Below are positions 43,794 through 53,727 of a stretch of 64,000 nucleotides of DNA, one piece after another. Every line of letters starts with the position of its first letter. The first letter of the stretch is position 1. Where the stretch lies: NCBI GenBank assembly GCA_020633675.1, contig JACKDE010000003.1, forward strand, positions 434,001 through 498,000. The letters are read 5' to 3'. A program made the translations under genes and the position numbers. The notes under the pieces are model-generated. The model did not search any database. It had not been told where the DNA came from and saw nothing but the letters and a program-made list of their open reading frames with translations. This stretch comes from Deferribacteres bacterium. Its GTDB lineage: Bacteria; Zhuqueibacterota; Zhuqueibacteria; Zhuqueibacterales; Geothermadaptataceae.

Positions 43794-46700
43794 CTAACGC
43801 ACCAATAGCATTTTGCGCGATGAAACGAGATTGCCGGCACGCAGCCGATAGAGATAAATCCCGCTCGGCACGGCTTGGCCGTCAGCACTGCGGCCATCCC
43901 ATTTTACCAAATGCTCACCGGCTGATTGTCTGGTTTGCACCAACACCGCGACTTCCCTGCCCATGCGATCAAAAACTGTCAACTCAACTTCGCCTGCTTC
44001 GGAAAGTTGGTAACGGATCACGGTTTCCGGATTGAACGGATTGGGATAGTTTTGCTGCAATTCAAAGGCTGTCGGCACCAGCGGAATGTCACCAACTGCA
44101 TCGCCGGCTGCTTTCTCGGTGCCGATCACAATTTTATACAGCCTTCCGTCCTTGGCAGCGTCGCTCGCAACACGAAACATGCCATTCTGAAGCGGCACAA
44201 TCGCTTCCTTCTGCATGTCAAACACAAAAATGCCGAACTCATCCGGCAAGGCACCGATTTTCCGCAACGAAACAAGAATATCACTTTTCAACGAGTTCGC
44301 ATCGATCCGCACATCCCAAGAGCTGCCTTCGGTATTGTTATCGCGAAAATTGCCGGCAAACTGATCGCCATTTTCAATGATCGAGATGCTTAGCTCATCC
44401 GAAATCGCCGGAGCATCGAAGAAATCGAAATCATCCAATCCAGCTTTTGCGCCATCGCGGAAACCGATAAAATTCTGTGTGTCACGGAACGATTCTCCAG
44501 CAGCTTGAGCGCTAATTTGCAGGACAAACTCTCGCGAACTGATGTCCGTGAGGGCGCGTGAGGCCATTTTGCCCTGCCGGGTGGTGGCGATCTCTGCCTC
44601 GACCGGTGGAATCGTCAAAATCGTCGGTGTCAGGCTCAAATTGAAGACAAAGTAACCCTGCCATGGCTCCAGCACCGGCACATCGAATTGATATTCATCA
44701 CCGTCGAAAAAGACTGGATTTTGTACTGCGCCATCCGCTGAAACAGCGTCCCAGGATACCGGGAACGCGAAAGGACAGGCAATTTGGTTCCAGCCCGGGC
44801 GCAGGGTGATTTGGTACGGCGCCGCTGCGCTGACTGAGGTCGCATTGTCAACGTCGAAATTGACAGCTTCGCGGGTGATCAGCCAAAATGCCGTTCCCGG
44901 CGTAAATTCCGCCTCGATCTCGGAGTATTCCCGGTAGCCCAATCGCTCCCATCGGAACAAGCGCCACGCTCGCGGGAAAGTCTCGTAGCGGCCCAAATCG
45001 TCGAAAAGTACGGAATCGATAGCGGATTGCGCCAAAGTCATCGGCACGGAAATCATTCGGAATTTTTCCGCTGTTGGTGTACTCGCTGCTGCGAGACGGC
45101 TGATACGGGCCGGTATAAAACGCGGATTGTTTTGTGGATCGATCGGTGGCAGAGTAATGGTTGTCTCGCCGTCGGTGATTTCAATGTAATACTGTACGCC
45201 GCGTTCGGTCACCGCCGACGGTGGGATGGTCACGTTCAAAGAGCTGCCGCTGACATTGATCGGTTCACTTTCATAGGTACTTCGCCCGGCTGAGCGGTAG
45301 AAAAGCTGGCCGCTGACTGCTGTGAACGCCTGCGGTGGCATAACGTCGATGACCAAACTCTCACCAACCCGGGTTTGCTCCGGCTCGACCACTGCAATCT
45401 CGCCATATTCGGTTATTTTTTCTGTGATTGCCAGGAATTGTTTAGCGACAAAAGCGCCCAGTGTTTCTTTTCCACCGGATGGCCATTCGATGATCAGCGC
45501 ACTGGCAGTCTGCGCCGTTCCGAGTCCGAAAAATGCTTGCGCGCTATTTTGTCCACCGAATCCACCGCCAGTTTGCGCCGCGATTTCGCGGAATTGCGAA
45601 ACAGGCTGCCCGTCTATACTCGTTTGCAAGGTGATCTTTGCACCAATCGCTGATCGGTTTGATTTCGACCCGATAAGCTGAATGCTGATCCAGTTGTTAT
45701 TGTGACCGTTATTCCGGTAGAGAAAATTCCGCCCATTGTTGGCAATCGCAAAATCGAGATCGCCATCGTTGTCAAAATCAGCTGTGCTCACGCCATTCGC
45801 CAGCACCGATGCTGCTAAGTTGTTTGGCAATATCTGTGGCTCAAAAGCGCCATTGCCCAGGTTCAGAAACAGCACATTGTTTCCGACTTCACTATCATTT
45901 CCCGCGACCACCAAATCGAGATCGCCATCGCCGTCAAAATCCCCCCATGCACTGCCGGTATTGAACGCGAACGTGCCGGTGAAGCCGCTATCGTTCATTT
46001 TGCTAAAACTGCCATCGCCATTATTCTGATAGAAAAAGTTGGACGCAGCATCGTGATTGGTCACGATCAAGTCGAGATCGCCATCGTTGTCAAAATCGCC
46101 CCAGCTGGCACCGCGTGACGATCCCCCTTCTGTCGAAATCATCACGTCGGCCAATTTTGTAAAACCGCCATCGCCGTTGTTGCGATAAAGTGTGTTATTG
46201 GCTCCAGCGCCATTGAGCACAAAAAGATCAACATCACCATCTCTGTCATAATCCGCCCAGGTGCATCCAAATGAGTCGGCACCATCCGTTACGACTTCGC
46301 CGGTGGTGATTTTTGCAAAACGTATAGAATCAGCAGAGCTGGTATTCCGATACAGGAAATTACCGCCTTGCTGATTTGCCACGAACAAATCGAGCATGCC
46401 ATCGTGATCGAAATCTGCCCAACTGGCCGCCACGGAAAAGCCTCCGTCTGTCACGATCGCGCCATACAGGACTCTCGTAAAACTGCCATCGCCGTTGTTG
46501 ATGTACAAAGCATTATCCGCAGCGCTGAAGCTGGCAATCAAGAAATCGCTATTGGATACATCCGCATTGGCAATAAACACATCGGCATCGCCATCGTTGT
46601 CGATATCGCCCCAGGAGGCCGCAAAGGATTGCATCACATCGCTGGTAAGGGCTCCCGCATCTGCTAAGCTGAAATTTCCTGCACCATCGTTCTCAAAAAG

Positions 46701-49700
46701 CTGATTCGGCACATCAGCATCGCCGGTCGTGAAAAACAGATCGAAATCACCGTCAAGGTCGAAATCGACCCAACTGCTGCTGGTGGAATTGTACGATTCT
46801 GCAACAACCGGCCCTTCAACGATTTGGGTAAACATGTCGAATGGCTGCACGCCGGTGCCGTGCAATTGCACTCTATCCGGGCTTGATGGCGCGTTGCTGG
46901 TGACGGTCAGATCGGCGATGCGCTGCCCCGATGCTGACGGCTGAAACGCGATGGTCAGGTTTGCGCTCTCTCCGGGCTGCAGCGAGATGGTGCTGCCCGT
47001 ATCCTGTAAAATAAAATCCGTGCTATTGGCGCCTGCGATTGCAATAGCCGCAACAGAAAGTGTGGTGCCACCGTCGTTTGTCAGCGTAACTGTGCGCAGG
47101 CTTTCTTTGCCAAGCCCCATCTCGCCAAATTCGACGGTCTGCGGTGTCAACGTCAGGGCGGGTTCGACCGTCATGCCTCTGCCTTGCAATTGCACAGTGT
47201 CGGGGCTTGAGGGTGCATTGCTCACGATCACCAGTTCAGCGACACGCTCACCTGCCGCTAATGGCTGGAACGCAACCTGCAAATTGGCGCTTTCGCCAGG
47301 TTGCAGCGTGATGGGGCTGCTGGTATCTTGCAAAACGAAATCTGTGCTATGGGTGCCAGCAATGACAATGGAACTGACAACCGCCGCAGCTTCGCCGACG
47401 TTTGCGAGATTGATGGTGCGCAAGACCGAATCCCCAAGCTGTGTTGCGCCAAAGTCGATCGCTTGCGGCGTCAGCATCAAGGCAGGTTCGACCATCATGC
47501 CTCTGCCTTGCAATTGCACGGTGTCCGGGCTTGATGGTGCATTGCTGACAATCACCAGTCCTGCGATGCGCTCACCTGCCACTAATGGCTGGAACGCAAC
47601 CTGCAAATTGGCGCTTTCGCCTGCTTGCAGCGTGATGGGGCTGCTGGTATCTTGCAAAACGAAATCTGTGCTATGGGTACCAGCAATTGCGATGGAACTG
47701 ACAACGGCCGCAGCTTCGCCAACATTTGCGAGTTTGATGGTGCGCAAGACCGAATCCCCAAGCTGTGTTGCGCCAAAATCGACCGTTTGTGGCGTCAGCA
47801 TCAAGGCAGGTTCAACGACCACGCCTGTGCCACGCAATTGCACCAAATCCGGGCTCGTAGGCGCGTTGCTGGTGACGGTCAACTCAGACACACGCTCGCC
47901 TGCGGCTGATGGCTGGAACGCAACCTGTAAATTAGAGCTTTCGCCAGGTTGCAGCGTGATTGGGCTGCTGGTATCTTGCAAAACGAAATCTGTATTGTGC
48001 GCGCCAGTGACCGCAACCGTAGTTACCGAAACCGGAATGCTGCCAGTGTTTGCTAAAGCAATGGTACGCAAAACTCGTTCTCCGAGCTGTGTTGCGCCAA
48101 AATCGACCGTTTGTGGCGTCAATGTCAGGTTTGGCGCTACCGTCACAAATGAGTAATCGTTCGCGCCAATTTCGGTCTGGAAACGCAGCGCATCATTGAT
48201 TTGCAAGCCGTTTACCGTGGTAAAATCACCGTTGAGTGAGCCAAATCCAATCAATGCAAATCGATTGTCTGGCGCGGGCACAAAGCCATTGAGCAGCAGA
48301 ATATCCAACCTGCCAGCCAAATTGGTAACACCACTGATGGACACACGATCAAAACTGCTTTCACTGCCGATTTCCATTTCGAGCAAACCGGACTCGCTCT
48401 GCGTGTAGTCACCACGTACTTCCAACAAGCCGATATCCGCGCCGGGCTGAAATTGCCCTCCCATCACCAGATTTGCCGCAATCAGTCCTGCACCGCGCAA
48501 TGCACCGCCGGATATTTCAATGCTGCCAGCGGATTCGATGCTGCCGCCAGCGAGAATCGTCGCACCAGAATTCTGCTTCATTCCGCTCGGGATGCGCAGA
48601 ATGCCATTTTGCACGTCGATCTGACCACTGTTTTGCAAATCGAGATCGAGCGCGGCTTGTGCGCCATTTGCAGAGAAAGTGATCTTGCCGCGGTTTACCA
48701 GACTGGTAGTGCTGCCAGGATCAGGATTGCCATTCCATTGCAGCGTGCCTTCGATCTGGAACACACCGTTCGCAGCGTTCAGCAGGCTTGCACCACTACC
48801 GCTTTGTAGAGAGAAAGTATCGGCAACACGCACAATTCCACTATTTTTGAGCGCAAAACCATTCTGCCAAAACTTGTCCGCCGTGGTTTCTAAATCAACC
48901 GCGCCACTGTTCTCGAGCGTATCTTGGGCGGAAATGGCGCCACCCTGCCAGGTGATCGTCCCCAGATTTTCAAGCCTGCCAGCGAAAGAAAGTACACTCT
49001 GTACCGTGACAAGCAGCTCAGCTTGTGGTTGAATTTTGGCAGCGCCGCCGATGGCAAGCGTCTGGTTGTTGGTCGACAAAATTTGCCTTCCGGTCGCTGG
49101 CGCATCAAGCGCGCCCAGTTCGAGGTGCTGCACTGTGGCCGGAATATCCAATGTGACGGTGTAGTCTCCAGCTTGCGTTATGAAAACACGATCGAGTGCT
49201 GTGGGCACTGTATTTGTGCTCCAGTTGCCCGGCTCACTCCAATTTCCGGATAGCGCCGCGTTCCAGAAAACATCCTGCGCGCCAAGTGGCAGTGCATTCA
49301 CAAAAACACCTTGACCATCTATGCCGGCAAAAATCTGGTTTTGGCTATCGATCGTGAGCGACAACACGGCCGCGGCAGGCAATCCATCACTGAATAACTG
49401 CCATGAACGGCCGTTGTCTGCGGAAACAAACACGCCCTGATTTTCTGCCAGCGCCAACAGCACACCGTTTTTTGCAGTCACCATTTTGTTGATGGTCGTG
49501 CGCTGCGCAATCGCTCCAATGCCAGACCAACTTTGGCCGTCATCAAGTGACGAGAATAGCGCCCCGCTTGCGCTGACCGCCAGCAGTTCGCCCCCCAACC
49601 TCTGAGCCATGGCCGTGATGCGTGTGCCTTCCACGCCATTGGTGACCGGTAGCCAGGATTGGCCGCTATCCGAGGAGCGCAGCATGCGGGCAGCGCTGGT

Positions 49701-51167
49701 CGTCACAAAAAGGATGTCCTTTGCGCTCACAAACAGCTCGACAATCAACTCATCCGCCAAACCAATGTTCACCAAGCTCCAACTCGAACCGTTATCCTGA
49801 GAGAGGTAAAGGTTATCACCGGCCGCCCATAATTCGCCTTTGGTGTTCTGGGCAAGCTTTTGTATTGCGGGCGCGTTTTCCAGGCCCTTGGTGAACTGTA
49901 CCCAGGTGTCGCCATCATTGCTTGAACGAAAAATTCCGGCCCCAAACGCGTCCACCGCCACTAAAACGGCACCCTGACTCTGAGGATCAAAGAGCATATC
50001 GTTGACAGGACCGATATCGAGACCGCGGGTTAACCAGGTCCACGTACCACCGCTATCGCGCGAACGAAAAATGCCGTTGCCCCGGGTGCCGGCCAAAATA
50101 CTGCCCCGGTCTGTAGTCAATAGCGCACTGACCCTGGTATTGGTCAGCCCGTTATTGGCGACTTCCCAGCTTTTACCACCGTCAGTCGAGCGATAAACAC
50201 CGAGACTGGCAGTCGCAGCTGCGCTTGCGCCACCTGTACCGACAAAAAGCTCACCATTGATTCCTTTGGCAATCGCTAAAATCGAATTGCTGGTCAAGCC
50301 CTTATCTGTCAGCACCCAGTTCGTGCCAAAATCGGTTGACTGGTACAGGCCGCCGCCATCTGTGCCGGCATAAATTTCACCTTGTACTCCGACGGCAAGA
50401 GCCTGAACGACCGGCACAGCCAGGCCAGTGTTCGCAGGCACCCAATTCAAGCCATTGTCTCGCGAGAGGTAAATGCCTTCAGCCGTTCCCGCAAAAATAA
50501 AATTGTCGCCAGCAAACGTGATGGACGTTGCTCCGAATCCGCTATCGATTTGCTCCCACTTGCCTCCCTGGTCGGCACTGCGAAACAAGCCTGCTTGCGG
50601 AATACCGGCCAGCAGCTCCAAAGTGAACGGATTGACAGCAAGCGCTTCAACAGCGATGTCGTTCGGCAAGCCAGCAGTAGCTGGTCCCCACGAATCACCG
50701 TTATCTGTCGAGCGCAGCACACCGTTGCCGGTACCGAGATAAATATTCTGAGATTCCGGTTCAATTGCTATGGCAAGAACGGAAAATTGTGCACCAATCA
50801 GTCCGGTATTGACCGGTTGCCAACTCTGGCCGGCATCGGATGATCGGAAAACACCGCCGCCATTTGTGCCGGCAAAAATCTGATCTTCGATATTGACCGC
50901 CAAAGCGCGGATATCCAGACTCGCCAAACCGCTGGCCGCAGCTTGCCAATTCGTGCCAGCATCTTCCGATCGAAAAATGCCCGCCCCTTGAGTGCCGGCA
51001 AACAGCTGTCCCTTGGCATTGCTGACAATCGTCTGAACCGTACCACCATATGGCCCTTGCGTCGGTTTCCATGGATTTTGCGCCATAACGGTGCTATTTA
51101 GCAACAAGCAAATTAAGCTCATAAATGAAAGAGCTGCAAATTTTTGAAATTTTAACTGGTTCATCAT
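43794..51167 (-). CDS. Giant secreted multidomain protein (BNR, ASH, FG-GAP/UnbV, sorting domain)
   Basis: A 2457-residue protein with a signal peptide ending TVMAQ (about residue 30). Residues ~35-625 are BNR/sortilin-type propeller repeats (SSDNGKSW-like motifs). About 626-1010 is a beta-helix-like region opening with NWSEPGNWST. About 1012-1440 holds four ~108-residue ASH/choice-of-anchor D repeats, each with LTPQTVDFGATQLG-type sequence. About 1440-1820 is FG-GAP/VCBS with DxDxDGD loops, and ~1822-1908 an ASPIC/UnbV domain. Beta domains follow. The end, QQNYPNPFNPETVIRYQLS to KMLLVR, is a FlgD-like/type IX sorting domain. Probably exported to the cell surface as an adhesin-like structure. 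The start lies 14 bases after the stop of a CsgG-like gene, so it is in the same operon. Confidence 0.88.
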   Translation of the reverse strand: MMNQLKFQKFAALSFMSLICLLLNSTVMAQNPWKPTQGPYGGTVQTIVSNAKGQLFAGTQGAGIFRSEDAGTNWQAAASGLASLDIRALAVNIEDQIFAGTNGGGVFRSSDAGQSWQPVNTGLIGAQFSVLAIAIEPESQNIYLGTGNGVLRSTDNGDSWGPATAGLPNDIAVEALAVNPFTLELLAGIPQAGLFRSADQGGKWEQIDSGFGATSITFAGDNFIFAGTAEGIYLSRDNGLNWVPANTGLAVPVVQALAVGVQGEIYAGTDGGGLYQSTDFGTNWVLTDKGLTSNSILAIAKGINGELFVGTGGASAAATASLGVYRSTDGGKSWEVANNGLTNTRVSALLTTDRGSILAGTRGNGIFRSRDSGGTWTWLTRGLDIGPVNDMLFDPQSQGAVLVAVDAFGAGIFRSSNDGDTWVQFTKGLENAPAIQKLAQNTKGELWAAGDNLYLSQDNGSSWSLVNIGLADELIVELFVSAKDILFVTTSAARMLRSSDSGQSWLPVTNGVEGTRITAMAQRLGGELLAVSASGALFSSLDDGQSWSGIGAIAQRTTINKMVTAKNGVLLALAENQGVFVSADNGRSWQLFSDGLPAAAVLSLTIDSQNQIFAGIDGQGVFVNALPLGAQDVFWNAALSGNWSEPGNWSTNTVPTALDRVFITQAGDYTVTLDIPATVQHLELGALDAPATGRQILSTNNQTLAIGGAAKIQPQAELLVTVQSVLSFAGRLENLGTITWQGGAISAQDTLENSGAVDLETTADKFWQNGFALKNSGIVRVADTFSLQSGSGASLLNAANGVFQIEGTLQWNGNPDPGSTTSLVNRGKITFSANGAQAALDLDLQNSGQIDVQNGILRIPSGMKQNSGATILAGGSIESAGSIEISGGALRGAGLIAANLVMGGQFQPGADIGLLEVRGDYTQSESGLLEMEIGSESSFDRVSISGVTNLAGRLDILLLNGFVPAPDNRFALIGFGSLNGDFTTVNGLQINDALRFQTEIGANDYSFVTVAPNLTLTPQTVDFGATQLGERVLRTIALANTGSIPVSVTTVAVTGAHNTDFVLQDTSSPITLQPGESSNLQVAFQPSAAGERVSELTVTSNAPTSPDLVQLRGTGVVVEPALMLTPQTVDFGATQLGDSVLRTIKLANVGEAAAVVSSIAIAGTHSTDFVLQDTSSPITLQAGESANLQVAFQPLVAGERIAGLVIVSNAPSSPDTVQLQGRGMMVEPALMLTPQAIDFGATQLGDSVLRTINLANVGEAAAVVSSIVIAGTHSTDFVLQDTSSPITLQPGESANLQVAFQPLAAGERVAELVIVSNAPSSPDTVQLQGRGMTVEPALTLTPQTVEFGEMGLGKESLRTVTLTNDGGTTLSVAAIAIAGANSTDFILQDTGSTISLQPGESANLTIAFQPSASGQRIADLTVTSNAPSSPDRVQLHGTGVQPFDMFTQIVEGPVVAESYNSTSSSWVDFDLDGDFDLFFTTGDADVPNQLFENDGAGNFSLADAGALTSDVMQSFAASWGDIDNDGDADVFIANADVSNSDFLIASFSAADNALYINNGDGSFTRVLYGAIVTDGGFSVAASWADFDHDGMLDLFVANQQGGNFLYRNTSSADSIRFAKITTGEVVTDGADSFGCTWADYDRDGDVDLFVLNGAGANNTLYRNNGDGGFTKLADVMISTEGGSSRGASWGDFDNDGDLDLIVTNHDAASNFFYQNNGDGSFSKMNDSGFTGTFAFNTGSAWGDFDGDGDLDLVVAGNDSEVGNNVLFLNLGNGAFEPQILPNNLAASVLANGVSTADFDNDGDLDFAIANNGRNFLYRNNGHNNNWISIQLIGSKSNRSAIGAKITLQTSIDGQPVSQFREIAAQTGGGFGGQNSAQAFFGLGTAQTASALIIEWPSGGKETLGAFVAKQFLAITEKITEYGEIAVVEPEQTRVGESLVIDVMPPQAFTAVSGQLFYRSAGRSTYESEPINVSGSSLNVTIPPSAVTERGVQYYIEITDGETTITLPPIDPQNNPRFIPARISRLAAASTPTAEKFRMISVPMTLAQSAIDSVLFDDLGRYETFPRAWRLFRWERLGYREYSEIEAEFTPGTAFWLITREAVNFDVDNATSVSAAAPYQITLRPGWNQIACPFAFPVSWDAVSADGAVQNPVFFDGDEYQFDVPVLEPWQGYFVFNLSLTPTILTIPPVEAEIATTRQGKMASRALTDISSREFVLQISAQAAGESFRDTQNFIGFRDGAKAGLDDFDFFDAPAISDELSISIIENGDQFAGNFRDNNTEGSSWDVRIDANSLKSDILVSLRKIGALPDEFGIFVFDMQKEAIVPLQNGMFRVASDAAKDGRLYKIVIGTEKAAGDAVGDIPLVPTAFELQQNYPNPFNPETVIRYQLSEAGEVELTVFDRMGREVAVLVQTRQSAGEHLVKWDGRSADGQAVPSGIYLYRLRAGNLVSSRKMLLVR
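46855..48150 (-). repeat. Tandem 324-base repeats coding four ASH domains
   Basis: Four coding repeats of about 324 bases lie in tandem inside the giant gene. The motif CATGCCTCTGCC starts at 47172 and 47496 (spacing 324), and the related CACGCCTGTGCC at 47820 (spacing 324). Repeats 2 and 3 are nearly identical in DNA over long stretches while the outer two have drifted, which points to recent duplication or gene conversion. Boundaries are approximate. Confidence 0.85.
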
Positions 51168-51181
51168 ATTTTGTTGTGGTG

Positions 51182-52534
51182 TTATTTTCTTCCTGAAGTC
51201 ACCGACTCACGAACGGGCGGCGGCGGCGGTTCCGGCAAATCTTCCAGGCCGGCGGAGGATGCTTCCTCAACTGTTTTGCGCTTGTCAATGCCGAGCAGAA
51301 TGGCAGCGCCGATGTTCTCTCCCAAATGGCGAAGACGTGCTTCCACAAGGGCTTCCTTGCTGGCACGCAAAAAACGCTCTCGCCGCATGGTCGCGGCCAG
51401 CACATCTTCGCGTCGGCTGCGCATCTCGCTTGCTGCATTGGTTATTTCCAGCTTTTCGGCAGCCGTTTGAAACGCAGGATCGATTTGTGTGGCTTGCTGA
51501 AATGAACGGAATGCCGCGATGTACAAGCCGTTGCTTTCCTGTTGGAGACCACGACAAAACATCAAAAATGCCTGCAAATTGCGGGTGGGGACACGCAGGA
51601 TTTCTTCCTGCTCTTCCTGTGTCAACTCGATACCCATTTGGTCGAGAATGCCAAATACAATGGATTTTTCAAGGCGATAAAACTGGTTGAGCGCATCCGA
51701 TTTAGATGCTGTGCGCGCTGCATAATCCTGCCGCACATCCGAGGCAATGACATCAACGTGCAGCTCTTTCTGCTCGCGCACATCCAGCGCGCCGGAGATG
51801 ACTTTGCCTGCGCCCAGCAACAACCCGGTGCGCGGCGCAGTCGCCTGCTCAACCAGACTGGTTTGTGCAAATTCCAGCTCTTCGGATAGCGCCTGCAAAC
51901 GCACGCGTTCAAGCACCCTCAGCACGCTTACCTTTGCCAAATCGATCGAAATCATCTCGCTCAACCCGTATCCCAGGTGCGCATACTGTGTATCGATGCC
52001 GGCATATTTAAACGGAAACACTGCAACGGCGCTGCGTACGATACGATCTTTGCTCAGTTCCTTCTCAAGCACCACCAGCGAGTCGATATCACGACGCAGC
52101 TTGCTTAAAAAAAGCCGCTGATAGCGCCCTGCCATCATTTTCCGAAAGGGTGACGATTCGGGATAATTGCGATAGCGGGAGTGAATCGCGATGGCAATTT
52201 CATCCTTGCCGCGAAATTCATATGCGAGGCCGGTGTAAAAGGCAATGCGTGGATCGTCCGGCTGTTTTTCGAAAGCATTGCGCAGATAGCCTTCCGCGCG
52301 GCGATAATCTTCTACGGCAAAATAAATCACGCCAAGATCAGCAATGGCCTGGGCATCCTGCGGATTGGCGAGGATTTTTTTCTGCAGTGTCCGAATTTTC
52401 GGGCGAAACTGGCTGAGGCCCTCCTGATATTGCACACGCGGCGCACAGGCACTAAAAACCAGCACGACCGCAAGCAGCAGCCCGCAAATGTGCTGGTTTT
52501 TCGAGATGAGATTTCTAATCCTGTTTTTAGGCAT
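51182..52534 (-). CDS. TPR/CsgG-like lipoprotein
   Basis: A 450-residue protein with a signal peptide and lipobox VFSAC (C30). TPR-like helices cover about 45-115 (QDAQAIADLGVIYFAVEDYRRAEGYLR-type). Next is a CsgG/FlgO-like alpha/beta domain, about 165-290, with VAVFPFKYAG, YGLSEMISIDL and VLRVLERVRLQAL. A further TPR pair follows (about 320-370), then a Lys/Arg/Glu-rich helix and a proline-rich tail (PEPPPPPVRES). CsgG-like proteins form periplasmic or outer-membrane secretion or sensor assemblies. Its start immediately abuts the stop of the next CsgG-like gene with no gap, and its stop precedes the giant gene by 14 bases. The three probably form one operon and may export or anchor the giant protein. 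Confidence 0.83.
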   Translation of the reverse strand: MPKNRIRNLISKNQHICGLLLAVVLVFSACAPRVQYQEGLSQFRPKIRTLQKKILANPQDAQAIADLGVIYFAVEDYRRAEGYLRNAFEKQPDDPRIAFYTGLAYEFRGKDEIAIAIHSRYRNYPESSPFRKMMAGRYQRLFLSKLRRDIDSLVVLEKELSKDRIVRSAVAVFPFKYAGIDTQYAHLGYGLSEMISIDLAKVSVLRVLERVRLQALSEELEFAQTSLVEQATAPRTGLLLGAGKVISGALDVREQKELHVDVIASDVRQDYAARTASKSDALNQFYRLEKSIVFGILDQMGIELTQEEQEEILRVPTRNLQAFLMFCRGLQQESNGLYIAAFRSFQQATQIDPAFQTAAEKLEITNAASEMRSRREDVLAATMRRERFLRASKEALVEARLRHLGENIGAAILLGIDKRKTVEEASSAGLEDLPEPPPPPVRESVTSGRK

Positions 52535-53578
52535 TTATCCAATCCATGCTCTGATGCTATCGATTTTCTTTTGAGCCTTTTCGTAGCCGGGATCGAACTT
52601 GAGCGCCATCTGAAATTTGGCATAAGCCTGCTTGTAATTGCCGCTCTCAAGCTGGGTCAAGCCATCGGAGTAAGCCAGCATTGCCTCAAGTGATTTGGTT
52701 TCGGTGCGCGCTTCCATTTGCGCCTTGCTGACGGTGACATCAATTTTTTTGGCCACTTTCTCGCCGAGTTTTTGGGTCAGCTCAAAAAACTTGTCGGTTT
52801 TGCCCTTCACATCTTCGGTCATCAAAATCTCGCTGGTTTCAACCTTTACCAGCCGCGCGCCAAGCCAGAGTGTGTTGTCTGCATTGATGTAGCTGCCCAG
52901 CAGCACTGAGTGTACACCCAGTTGCTTACCGACCCGCACAGCCGAGTTGACATCAAATTTGCCAGGATCGTTTTCCAGCCCGATTTCATCCAGTATCCAT
53001 TGAATGCGTTCGCGCTCGATCACTTTCAGATCGATGACACCGGTAAGCTGGTTGATGAGCAATTCGCTGAAGCCTTTTTCGAGCGGATGAAGCCGTTCAC
53101 GGTCATCGATTGAGCGATTGCTGAAATCCAGTATGGCGATGGTTTTGATACCTGGATCGGCGCGCTCCACTTCATAACTGCCGGCTTTGTCTTTGCGGAC
53201 CTCGTAATACAGTTTCATCATCGGTGGCGATTCGACATCCGGATCGGGTTCCGTCAGTGGCGGTTCAAGCTCCAGCAGTTCACCGATCGCCTCTTTGGCG
53301 TCTTTTTGCAAATCTTTCGCCACATAGCTGCGGCCAAGATTCCACAACACGATCCGCTTTTCTTCGCGCGCCAGGCTTCGGTCTTGTACCAAAATCGAGT
53401 ACAGTTCGATCGCTTTGTCATAATTGGCGCTGTTAAAATATTGCTGTGCCTGCTTCAGTTTTGCTTTGCTATCCTGCTGGCTGATGGCCACCTGAACAGC
53501 CGCGATGGAAATCAGAAAAACGCTGAGCAGCAAAGTAGCTCTGAGCAAGCATGAAAAATGAAAACGTGGTCTATGCAT
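52535..53578 (-). CDS. TPR/CsgG-like periplasmic protein
   Basis: A 347-residue protein with an N-terminal signal (about residues 12-33). TPR helices occupy about 36-110 (QAQQYFNSANYDKAIELYSIL). A CsgG-like domain fills about 145-275: IKTIAILDFSNRS, FSELLINQLTG, LKVIERERIQWIL and GVHSVLLGSYI. A closing TPR is near 285-340. The family supports envelope secretion or assembly; this variant has TPRs on both sides, suggesting it binds a partner protein. The stop codon directly abuts the start of the 450-residue CsgG-like gene, so translation is probably coupled. It is the first gene of the operon that leads to the giant secreted protein. Confidence 0.83.
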   Translation of the reverse strand: MHRPRFHFSCLLRATLLLSVFLISIAAVQVAISQQDSKAKLKQAQQYFNSANYDKAIELYSILVQDRSLAREEKRIVLWNLGRSYVAKDLQKDAKEAIGELLELEPPLTEPDPDVESPPMMKLYYEVRKDKAGSYEVERADPGIKTIAILDFSNRSIDDRERLHPLEKGFSELLINQLTGVIDLKVIERERIQWILDEIGLENDPGKFDVNSAVRVGKQLGVHSVLLGSYINADNTLWLGARLVKVETSEILMTEDVKGKTDKFFELTQKLGEKVAKKIDVTVSKAQMEARTETKSLEAMLAYSDGLTQLESGNYKQAYAKFQMALKFDPGYEKAQKKIDSIRAWIG

Positions 53579-53727
53579 TTGGCGCTCCTTCTGTGCAGAT
53601 ATTGCGTTCCGTGCAAATTAGATAATTTTTGCTTTTGACATGATTAGAATTTTGGCGGAAGAGATATGTGTTTGTGCACTCTTTGGCACACAGTTCAACT
53701 CATTCTCGTATGAAAAAGCTGATGTGC

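Noticed and set aside
46855..48150. CRISPR-like or transposon repeats.
   Set aside because: The 324-base period is in frame and codes for ASH domains inside one large gene; there are no short spaced repeats or transposase.
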